This document shows, one piece after another, positions 48,065-58,017 of a DNA stretch of 64,000 bases (its first letter is position 1; each line of letters starts with the position of its first letter). The stretch is from positions 128,028 through 192,027 of the forward strand of contig CAJJDN010000121.1 in the NCBI GenBank assembly GCA_905182985.1, written 5' to 3'. This stretch comes from Paramecium sonneborni. Taxonomy: Eukaryota > Ciliophora > Oligohymenophorea > Peniculida > Parameciidae. A program made the position numbers and the translations under genes. A model generated the notes under the pieces. It was not told the origin of the DNA and did not search any database. It saw only the letters and a program-made list of their open reading frames with translations.

Positions 48065-48201
48065 TATTTTTTAAATATATAAAATTAAATACTATCATAA
48101 AGAATAGAAATTCTATATCAATGTTATAACATATACTTTATTTAATCACAAAGTTGAGGTCTCAATATATTTACAATTATTTAGACTGAAACAAAAAATG
48201 G

Positions 48202-49664
48202 ATGTTAAATTTATCATTTATTATAATTTTTTGCTCATTTAACCAACAAAATAATTGCAATGCTGGTTGTGATTATATTAATAATCTATTCAATGTTGAT
48301 TTAATCTATTCACTATGAAAAGGTTAATATAGTCTCTTGTTTCCTTCTTATATATTATAACTTTATATTATTCATAATCTTAAGAAGAATCAAATGATAT
48401 AAGTCAATTCATTATAATCATTTTTTGATTCGCCTTATAATAAAGAATTATACAAAATTTCTGAAGAGATTACTGAATATCAGAAATAAGTCATACGTTA
48501 AAGATAGAAAGTTAGCTTTTTTATAAAACGCAATCATGGAATTAATATCAAAATCTTTTTCCCTGTATTTATTTAATAATAATAAATTAAAATATTTATA
48601 TATATTCAATGAATTTCATATCCCATAAAATGATATGAAAATGTATCATAAACGGGATTGCATAAATTGAAACCAGGTTTTTGAGTTTCATTTAAAAGAA
48701 AATAAAAATCATTCCAACTTAAAATAGATAATCTCAATTTATAAACTCTTAAAAATGTCTCATTTAACATTATTGAGTCATTTAAAAAAGAAAGAATATA
48801 TGCTTATTGATTATGAGATAAATTATGCTAAATTTATATTGAATATCATGATATATAGGAATTTGATAAAGATCATTAAAATTAATCAATAATTTTGAAA
48901 ACTAATTTAAATTTTGCTGCAAAAATATTAAAAATAAAGGCAAATTAATAAAGGACATAAAATGATACTTCATATACAATTTACTCATATTTTAGACACC
49001 TAAATTAGGCAGGAATACAAAAATAAATGAATTTAAACTGAATTAAAAGTTTATATTAAAAGAATTATTTTTTAAAGTCCAACTTTCTTGTTTCTGGTTT
49101 TTCAAAAAATTTCTTTAATTTTTTGTTCATTTACTAAATACATTTAATATCTCTATTTAATTTTACCTAATTCATTTAACTAATTCAAAATAATTTTCTA
49201 ATAAACTAAATAATAAACATATATATAATATATATATTATAATTTATTATTTATTTTCTAGGCGAAAAGAAATAAAAAGAATCTTAATAAGTAATCGATA
49301 TTTTAAAAAAAATTACATAGACATTTACTAGAAAAACAAAATTTGTAGCATTTAAAAATTTTTTATTTTCAAAATAAACAGGAGAAATTTTTGAGTTCGT
49401 TTTATTTTGTTATGATGATTAAATTCAACAAAAAGTCATGATAAAGCTATTTAAGAAATAAATTATTGTATAAGAAAGTGTTTGTTATTTATACTTAAAT
49501 AATTGGAGAATTTAAATATTCATCCATCATGAATTTAAATATAATGAATAATACTTATTAAATTAAATTAAAATAATAGGAAATCACCATCTACATTTTT
49601 GTTATATCATTCATAGGAAAATTTATTAAATCAAGTTTTAATTTAATCATATCGAAGTAAATTG
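48202..49664 (+). pseudogene. Probable pseudogene of an unknown protein
   Basis: Several separated protein-like stretches lie on the plus strand: a signal-like start MLNLSFIIIFCSFNQQNN (ATG 48202), then SPYNKELYKISEEITEYQKQ, then FQLKIDNLNLQTLKNVSFNI, then DKLCQIYIEYHDIQEFDKDH, and a last block TRKTKFVAFKNFLFSKQTGE ... YDDQIQQKVMIKLFKKQ up to TGA near 49662. Between FNIIESFKKERIYAY and DKLCQ there are two TGA codons three codons apart in the same frame, and another TGA precedes VSFKRKQ. One TTTTCTAG acceptor is seen before the last block (near 49261). Introns alone do not seem to repair the gene. Function unknown. Confidence 0.5.
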
Positions 49665-49968
49665 AAAGATATTATTTTTTAATAAATTATAGTTATTATT
49701 ATTGATAAAGCAAATTTGCTTAGAATAAATTTTTTCTATAAAGATAATTTATATAATTTACAATTATTGAGTTTGAATTAATTAATTATATAATTACATA
49801 ATAAATTTGTTATTAGAAGAATAATTAAAAGAAACTTATTTTTCATTACCACAGAATATTCTGTAATAATAATTAATATATGAATTATAATTCATTTAAG
49901 CAATTTTTTAGCTTTAACAATTAAATTATCAATTATGTAGGGTTTGACGTAAGATTTCTCAGAAAATA
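49665..49968. other. Intergenic, AT-rich
   Basis: About 300 bp between the 3' ends of two convergent units. No feature recognised. Confidence 0.45.
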
Positions 49969-50580
49969 TCACTAGAATAAATTTTCCTGAGGGAAAATGA
50001 GAGGACACCTATGATTATATTTATAAAATGATAAAACTTCAGTGATTGATATTTTTTAAAATTCACCTTTTCCTCTTAGAAGTATTTGTGTCTACCCTTT
50101 TAATATTGGTTTTCCTTTTATATTAGCAAAAACTTCTTTTGGAAATTTCTCAGATGTGTATCTAAGTTAAAAGTGGAATTTTACATTTTTAAGAAAATAG
50201 GATAGTCTTCATCGTCTACAAGATCTCCATTCATATCTCTCAATGTAACAGAAAAATTGAACATCCTCTCTCTATATATTTCTTTGATTTCTTCTTCTAA
50301 ATTCAAGTAAGATTAGAAATTCTTATGACCCAGTTGGTTAAAAATAAAATGATGTTAGCTAATTTAAATAAATATGATACTTCTATCTATGCATAGTAAT
50401 TCTAGATTATAATCCTTATTTAGGGATAATTTTATTAGGTATATTTTCGATGCACTTTTTCAAAGAGTCTAATCCAATCGATAAATTATGTTAGATTAGA
50501 CTTTATGTTTACAACATATCTCTTAGCATTTTAAGATTTAAGTCTTTTTATTTTTCTAAGAACTCTTCCAATTCTTACAT
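49969..50580 (-). CDS. Small ciliate-type family protein, 188 aa
   Basis: Introns of 22 nt and 23 nt give an exact 189-codon frame from ATG 50580 to TGA 49969-49971. The N-terminus is a coiled coil (MQELEEFLEKQKDLNLKMLR). The rest is a compact beta-rich-looking domain: MFNFSVTLRDMNGDLVDDED, then IFLKIYTSEKFPKE, then GKPILKGQTQILLRGKGEFQ and KISITEVLSF. The order FxVxLxDxxG...LKG.T...L..G...F.KI.I.EV looks like a domain that recurs in ciliate proteins; I do not know its accepted name. Function unknown. Confidence 0.6.
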
Positions 50581-50795
50581 AATAAGTTTTAAAATTATCT
50601 AATTATGATTCATTCAATAATTTGAAACATTTGAATTGTGTACTTTTTTAGAATAAAGGGAAATTTATTGAAATTATCATAATAAATGGTTGTAATAAAA
50701 GTATTTACTTCGAATTACAGTAATAATCTAAAGAGAAGAAGAGCTTTAATAAAATAAATGAAATAATTATATAAAAATAATCATTTATGTTGATA

Positions 50796-53355
50796 TCAAT
50801 GTTAAAGGCCTTGTTTTTAATAATGGCTTTGTACATAATTAGATTAAGTTGCATTAGGTTGAGCTAGAATACTAATCATTTTGCCTTCACCCATATCTTA
50901 ATGTTGAGATTTATAGGCTATGATTGATTAATTAGTTTTTTTTCCTTATTAAATTATTAAAGGATTTTAAATCATTGGAATTACTTCATTAAGCATGATT
51001 GCATTTCTATTTGCAGCATGGATACCTAAAAATTAATATTATAAATTACCTATTTCTTAGTCAATATTTCCACCAACTGAATCATCATATAACATAGGAA
51101 TCTATTTTTTTTTAAGTAAATCTCTAGCTTCTTAACATCCTATTTGAGCAGCTTTTTAATATCTTTATACAGCATAATGAACATCCTTTTTAACATATTT
51201 TCCAGCTTCATACATTAATCCCAAATGAAAATCAGCTTTTGGATTACCTAATTTTGCAGCTTCTTCATAAGCATTAAAAGCTTTAGCATAATCTATAGTT
51301 ACTCCTTCATAACCTTATTCGTAAATTAAACCCATATTTATTAATGCTTCTGAATCTTTCATTTCTGCTGCTTCTTTATAAAATTTCAATGCTTCTCTTG
51401 AATTTTAAGGAACACCAAAACCACAATGATAACAATCTCCTAATTTTGTCATGCAAGATGAATTTTTTAGTTTAGCACCTTTAAAATAATAATGAATAGC
51501 ATTTTATGGATCTTTTTAAACACCAAAACCACATTCATAAAGATGTCCTAAATAAAAATAAACTTCAGTTATATCTGGATTTTAAATCATTATTTGAATC
51601 AAATATTAATGTGCAAATAAATAATCTTCTTATTTACCAGAGTTGCTACAATCTTTCATTACGTAATGCATATATTAGAGTCTACATGAAGCATCTCCTT
51701 TTAAAGCACCTTCTTTATAATAGCTTTTAGCTTATTCTAAATTGACTGCAACTCCATAACCAAATTCATAACATTAAGCCAACCAATATAATGAATTAGC
51801 ATAACCTAATTCTTTAGCTATTTCAAAATATTTAAGAGCTTTTCGATAATTATTTCCTTAGACTTTTTCTTAAAAATCTGGATGATTATAATAAAAAAGT
51901 CCTAATGCATTAATAGCTCTAGGATATCTAACTTTTTTTCCTTAAGAATAATAAAATTCTGCAGATTCCAAACTAGGTTCTTAAATATCTATATAAAATA
52001 AGATTAATAAACTACATGCTTCATTATCTTCACTTTTAAGTCCATTTTCAAATATTTCTCCAAGATCAACAAGAGCATCTAAATGTCCTTATTCACTAGC
52101 TTATTAAAAGAATACAACAGCTTCTGATTTTTATTCATCTCTAGTTTATAATTTTCCTTATGATAGCATTTGTCCATCTATTACTTAATCTAATAATAAT
52201 CGACCTATCTTATATAATCCTTCTGCATTTTATTAGGCAGCACTCTTTTCCCAATAAGTGTAAGCTTTATTTAAATCTTTTGGGAAAAACTTTCCTTCAG
52301 AGAATATTTAAGCTATGATATTGAAGGAATTAACATCTTAATTAACTTCTGCTAATTCATAATAAAGATTTAAAGCCTCAGTTACATTTTAAGGTCTTCC
52401 TATTCCATATAACATTTCATGTGCCAATCTTAATCTATCATCTTAAACTGGTTAATCTCTATAAACTGGGACTTCTTTTATCTTCTCTACATATTCAATC
52501 ACCTTTTTCTCAACTGGTTTATCAACATATACTATTTTTTCAACTGGTTTATCAACATATACAATTTTATCTACTGGTTTGTCTATATACACTATTTTAT
52601 CAACAGGTTTTTCAATAATTTTAGTTTCACCAGCTGCACTTGGAAAATAATCATTTAAAGATTTAATTAAGAATGTTCTGAAATCTTCATAATTTAAACT
52701 AGTCTTCACTACAAAGATATCAACATTATTGTTTTCTAAATTTGGTAATGCTGTCCATTAGATAAAGTCTAACTCTATTTTTCTAAATTCATTTTCAAAA
52801 TTTTTTAAAGCTTCTCCTTTTCCACAACAACCTGCTGCTGCTAATCTAGTAAGACTAGCACTAATAGAATTCATATTATCTTATGTTGATTTAGCCAAAG
52901 TCTAATAGTATTCATTTAACTTAATTTTAACTTTGGATTTATCCTATTCTATATTAAAAATCAATTTTTATTAATCAAGAAATGGTTTTGCAAATCTTTA
53001 TCTAGCCTCTTATGGAATCTTTTAGTTATCTTATATTAAGTTTGCTATTCTTTCTATAAAAATTTAAATTAAATCAGTTACTAAATGGTTGTTCTGTTGA
53101 CCATCCCTTAATTTTCTACCACAATGCAACAGAAACTTAATCATTTTTTCCTTGATCTTGCTTTTACTTCATTTATCTTTCTTATTCCCCCTGATTTAAA
53201 TAAAAATGTATTACTTCTATATCTTTGATTGTAGTCTTCAAACGTTCCATTATAATTTGTTCTAACTAAGCTATAACATGTTCCTTCTTTCCTAAATCAT
53301 GTTTATCTTTGCTTCCACTTGCTGGTCTAGCATTTGAATGAGTTGAACGATCCAT
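50796..53355 (-). CDS. Sel1-repeat (SLR) protein with PVxKIVYxDK repeats
   Basis: 843 aa with one 28-nt intron near 53061-53088. The C-terminal two thirds are Sel1-like repeats: ALKYFEIAKELGYANSLYWL, AKSYYKEGALKGDAS, AIHYYFKGAKLKN, ALKFYKEAAEMKDSEALINM, AFNAYEEAAKLGNPKADFHL, AVQRYQKAAQIG. Such solenoids act as adaptors in complexes. The N-terminal 240 residues are helical. Between the two parts is a tandem repeat of about 11 residues, with units like EKPVDKIVYID and KPVEKIVYVDK, four times, around 52480-52640. The end reads ILAQPNATQSNYVQSHYQ at TGA 50796-50798. Start ATG 53355. Confidence 0.88.
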
Positions 53356-53430
53356 TTTATTAAAAATATTTTGAATTAAGAAAACAACTTGTAATATATA
53401 TATACTGATTTTATTCGTTATATATCAAAT

Positions 53431-54361
53431 TCATTCAGTTTATGTTCCTTATCCTCCTTCTCCTTATCCTCCTTATCCTCCTTCTCCTTATTCTCCTCCT
53501 TCTCCTTATTAACCTCCTTCTTATTACTCTTTTTATTCTTCTTATTTTTATTCCTTATTTTTTATATCTATATTTTTTACTTATTTTTCTTAATCACATA
53601 TTATTGATTAACCTCCTAAATAAGTTCTATCAAAATCTTCAGGTGGTAATCTTGTTGCTGCCATTAATTTTTCTTTAACTGCTATTTCTCTTTATTAAGT
53701 TTCTTATAATCTTTCTACCAATTTTAATTCCTATGCTTCTAATTACTTTATTTAATACTCCTATTTCTCATTCTCCATTATTATTTTCTATCTCTCTCTC
53801 TCTTATTCTAATCTCACCTTTTATTATTTTTCTTATAGTTTCTCCTATATCACTGCTTATGATAATTTCTCCTCTTCTTTCTTTAATGCTGCTTTCAATC
53901 TTAAATTTTAAGCTATTTTTGATTGCTCATCATTTGTTCTCATCAATTCAAATTTTATAGATTTTTTCATTAATTATGCATCTTAATGTTTCATCTCTTT
54001 TACTTCTTATTTCATCTTTTTTAAATGCATTCTTTCATATTAAGTTTACTAATATTTTGCTGGATCAATCAAAGATAGTTAATGTTATTTCTGTTCTTTC
54101 TATTTTATTTATTACACCTGAAATAATTACTTTCTACTTCTATGCAAGTCGTTAAGCATATACATCAAGTGCTAATTGTTCTGCTATTTCTACTTTTTTT
54201 GACAGTTTCTCATTTTCTTTCTTTAATTATTTGATTCTATTCTCAACATTCTAAGATTCTAATTCAAGTTATTTTTATTTCCTTTTAGCTTCATTTAAAC
54301 TGAAATCTTCAGATGTTCTTACTGATTACACTGAAGAACTTTGATTTAATTTTGGCAACAT
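53431..54361 (-). CDS. Coiled-coil protein with Gly/Gln/Glu-rich tail
   Basis: 299 aa with a 31-nt intron near 54119-54149. Start ATG 54361: MLPKLNQSSSVQSVRTSEDF. Residues 25-235 are a highly charged coiled coil (AKRKQKQLELESQNVENRIK, then LVERLQETQQREIAVKEKLM). A short conserved-looking patch ATRLPPEDFDRTYLGG follows. The C-terminal tail is a low-complexity repeat of GGQ and GEGG units up to TGA 53431-53433. The tail DNA is made of imperfect CTCCTTATC-type repeats on the plus strand. Probably structural or cytoskeletal. Confidence 0.72.
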
Positions 54362-54387
54362 ATTATAATTATTTATTTATATGATAA

Positions 54388-56025
54388 TCATTAAAAGTTT
54401 TCTCTTAATCCTTAAGATTAACCTATAACTTTTCTTTTTCTTTCTTCAATTTTATCACCTTAAATTGAAGGTTTTTATTAATTATATTATTAAATTAATA
54501 ATCTCGATTTTTCAATCTCTGATTTCAATTTCATCATATTCTACTCATTTGTTATCTTTGGAGCCAAATTTTCTTTATTACAATAAACAATTTATCTCTA
54601 TTAAATTAATTGCGATTAAAAGCCTGAATTAAATTATTACTAAATTGGACTAGAATTCTTTTATGGTGTATATTTTTATTAATAACGTGAATTTTTTACT
54701 AAAATTATATATATCTATAATTTATACCCATTCGCGATGCTGAATGTGATTTTTCTTAATTTTCTATTTTTCCATCTGGATGAATGTAAACTTTCACTAT
54801 TCTACTAGGTGTTGTTTCTCTTGAAATACCACTTTCATATTAAACTATCTTAAAATCTTGAGATGGCTTCTATTAATGATAATTAATTCTAGTTTATTAA
54901 TTTACAATCTATGGTTAAATTTATATTTAATTTCTATATGGTGAAGATTGTTGAGTTTAATTAAATTAATATTGTTATTATTATTACTAAAAATAATATT
55001 AATTTTATTAAAAGTTCTGTTACTATTATTAAGATATTGGACTATATTATTAAATTGGACTATATTATTAAATTGGACTATATTATTAAATTGGACTAAA
55101 ATGCTAACTTGGACTATATTGGGAAATCTTTTAATCATTTCTAAATTATTGTTATTAATAAATTAATTATTATTGTTATTGTTGTTTAATTAATTGTTAC
55201 TACAATAATTGTTACTAATATTATTATTATAACTATTATTCTTAATCATTTACAATTCTCTATTATTCTAGAAGATAATTAAATAAATTAACTGGATCTA
55301 ATCTTTCATTTGGATTGAAATTAAGCATCAACATCATATTATCTGCAAATTACCTTCCATAAATGGTTCCAATTTCATTTATTCTTTCTTAAACAAATTT
55401 TAACTATAATCCATTTTTATATAGGGAATCACTTGATTTTAATGTACCTGCTTCTAAAATTACCATTCCCAAACACCAGATGTCATTTTTATGTAATTAG
55501 TATTCTGAGATGTTTTGAGTAGGATTCACTAAGATTTCAGGAGCCAAATACTTTAATTTGCCATTAATAAATTCATCTATTGAATTCCCTCTTCCATTAA
55601 TCAAATTAGAGTCTAGAATTTTAAAGCTTGAACTATTTGAATCAAAAAATATTTCTTAAGTGCAAATGTCTTAAAAATTATTATTTATATATACCTCCAT
55701 GTGATAGTCCTTTCTCTTAAAGAAAACTTAGAGCACTAACAATCCCAAGTAGTAATGCTTATAAATCTTCTTCTGGGAAGTATTTTTTGGTTCCATATCT
55801 CTCTGTTAATAAAGTGGATAAGGTTATTGAACAAATCTCAAAATAATATCTAAATTAATCTCCTTCAGGTTAACCTCCCAAAGTTTATAAAAGATGTGGA
55901 TGTTGCAAACCAATTCTCCATTGATTTTTTTACATATTCTGGATTTAACCAGGTTCAGAAAGGATCTTAGAATGATGATTTAGAAAATCTGTCTTGCTAT
56001 TTCCTTAACAGGGTTCGTTACCCAT
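54388..56025 (-). CDS. Pseudokinase with candidate myristoylation site and SPIQQY repeats
   Basis: 527 aa with introns of 25 nt and 29 nt; exon lengths fit. The kinase C-lobe is recognisable: LQHPHLLQTLGGQPEG, LQALLLGIVSALSFLQEKGL, HGDICTQEIFF in place of HRDLKxxN, ILDSNL in place of the DFG motif, LKYLAPEIL (APE), NDIWCLGMVILEAGTL and the late Arg in NPNERLDP. The Gly-loop and the VAIK lysine are absent, and the N and DFG residues are replaced, so catalysis is unlikely. MGNEPCQG at the N-terminus has Gly2 and Cys6, fit for dual acylation. The C-terminal half is Gln-rich and holds a tandem QYSPIQ unit. It overlaps the duplicated segment described separately. Confidence 0.75.
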
Positions 56026-56038
56026 TTATATTTTTAAC
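54943..56038. repeat. First copy of an exact 1,096-bp tandem duplication
   Basis: This segment and 56040-57135 read the same throughout, as far as I compared them by eye. Offset 1,097 bp. It covers the 5' two thirds of the pseudokinase gene, its 25-nt intron, and about 13 bp upstream. Confidence 0.9.
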
Positions 56039-56039
56039 N
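56039..56039. other. Ambiguous base N at the duplication junction
   Basis: The single N I noticed in the window lies exactly between the two identical copies. That is typical of a contig join where overlapping ends were not merged. If the two copies are collapsed, 56038 runs directly into 57136. Confidence 0.9.
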
Positions 56040-57122
56040 GAAGATTGTTGAGTTTAATTAAATTAATATTGTTATTATTATTACTAAAAATAATATTAAT
56101 TTTATTAAAAGTTCTGTTACTATTATTAAGATATTGGACTATATTATTAAATTGGACTATATTATTAAATTGGACTATATTATTAAATTGGACTAAAATG
56201 CTAACTTGGACTATATTGGGAAATCTTTTAATCATTTCTAAATTATTGTTATTAATAAATTAATTATTATTGTTATTGTTGTTTAATTAATTGTTACTAC
56301 AATAATTGTTACTAATATTATTATTATAACTATTATTCTTAATCATTTACAATTCTCTATTATTCTAGAAGATAATTAAATAAATTAACTGGATCTAATC
56401 TTTCATTTGGATTGAAATTAAGCATCAACATCATATTATCTGCAAATTACCTTCCATAAATGGTTCCAATTTCATTTATTCTTTCTTAAACAAATTTTAA
56501 CTATAATCCATTTTTATATAGGGAATCACTTGATTTTAATGTACCTGCTTCTAAAATTACCATTCCCAAACACCAGATGTCATTTTTATGTAATTAGTAT
56601 TCTGAGATGTTTTGAGTAGGATTCACTAAGATTTCAGGAGCCAAATACTTTAATTTGCCATTAATAAATTCATCTATTGAATTCCCTCTTCCATTAATCA
56701 AATTAGAGTCTAGAATTTTAAAGCTTGAACTATTTGAATCAAAAAATATTTCTTAAGTGCAAATGTCTTAAAAATTATTATTTATATATACCTCCATGTG
56801 ATAGTCCTTTCTCTTAAAGAAAACTTAGAGCACTAACAATCCCAAGTAGTAATGCTTATAAATCTTCTTCTGGGAAGTATTTTTTGGTTCCATATCTCTC
56901 TGTTAATAAAGTGGATAAGGTTATTGAACAAATCTCAAAATAATATCTAAATTAATCTCCTTCAGGTTAACCTCCCAAAGTTTATAAAAGATGTGGATGT
57001 TGCAAACCAATTCTCCATTGATTTTTTTACATATTCTGGATTTAACCAGGTTCAGAAAGGATCTTAGAATGATGATTTAGAAAATCTGTCTTGCTATTTC
57101 CTTAACAGGGTTCGTTACCCAT
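56040..57122 (-). pseudogene. 3'-truncated copy of the pseudokinase gene
   Basis: Starts at ATG 57122 with the same MGNEPC N-terminus and intron as the copy at 54388-56025, and stops at the N at 56039 inside the Gln-rich tail. It has no end of its own. If the duplication is an assembly error, this is the true 5' part of the single gene and the real promoter lies upstream of 57122, in the 57136-57528 interval. Confidence 0.7.
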
Positions 57123-57135
57123 TTATATTTTTAAC
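56040..57135. repeat. Second copy of an exact 1,096-bp tandem duplication
   Basis: Identical to 54943-56038. No silent changes were seen, even in the intron and the low-complexity Gln region, which argues for an artefact or a very recent event. Confidence 0.9.
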
Positions 57136-57528
57136 GAATTTTTAATTATATTCATTTTAAGGCATCAACTTATATTAAATAAAAAATTAATTCAGATTAT
57201 TTTTGAATATTAAGGATACTATTTCAAAGGGATTTGATCATTATAATGTAATAAGATAATAATTAAAGATAGAATTTTTATTCTTATCATGAAACTAGAT
57301 AAATAGGATATAAATTATATAGAATTGATATTAAATCATATTTAGAAAGATAAATTGAATTCAAATATATATCAAATTGATAACATGATATCTTAAATTA
57401 TTAAAAAGGATGACATGTGGAATAGAGTTTCACAATTATAAATTTATTTAAATAAATTAATTAAAATTTTTTATAGATTACATCATGTAAAGAGTGAATT
57501 TGCGAAATCACATATTAAGTAATCATAA
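57136..57528. other. Intergenic, AT-rich
   Basis: About 390 bp upstream of the pseudokinase. No frame or RNA recognised. Confidence 0.5.
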
Positions 57529-57999
57529 TCATGAAAATCGAAAAGCTGAGGTATATGTTTTTCGATTGGTTTTTTTCGTTGAGTCCACCGAGAACCCTCT
57601 TACTCTTTTTTAACTTACTTAATCTATTCTTCTCCAGGAATCAAAATTAAGTTCTTAACACTATCTAGTACTTCTCATATCTAATTCATGTTTAATAAGA
57701 GGGATTTCTTATTTAAAATAATCTTTTTTAGCTCTTTACCACTTAGAAGTAAGACCCATACAAATGGTAGCATCATACTCTGCATTATCTCTAATCTTTC
57801 TTGTTAAAGAAATGTGATCCTAGATAAAAGTTTTGAATTATTCTTTTTGTTTTTCTCTAAGTTTATTTAGTGGTAGATCTCCCAAGACATAAGTTGTTTT
57901 ATTGAGTTTAGCCTTAGGACTTACTTTAACAAACTATTCACAATATTATTTGAATGAGATGTTAGGATGCTTAGGTAATTGATTTTACTTATTAATCAT
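57529..57999 (-). CDS. Hypothetical basic protein, 156 aa
   Basis: Single exon from ATG 57999 (MINKQNQLPKHPNISFKQYC) to TGA 57529-57531. Helical and basic, with DHISLTRKIRDNAEYDATIC, GLTSKWQRAKKDYFKQEIP, and a Lys/Arg/Ser-rich end (VRGFSVDSTKKTNRKTYTS). No family recognised. Its start codon is only 18 bp from the start codon of the divergent PAS/Tmc gene. Confidence 0.65.
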
Positions 58000-58017
58000 A
58001 TTTTATTATATATCAAA

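Noticed and set aside
41066..49664. TGA as selenocysteine to rescue broken genes
   Set aside because: No SECIS-like hairpin was noticed, and the TGA positions are not at catalytic or Cys-like sites.
49935..50020. Possible second snoRNA near 49950
   Set aside because: CTGA and TGAT-like words occur but not in correct order and spacing, and the region is the 3' coding end of the gene at 49969.
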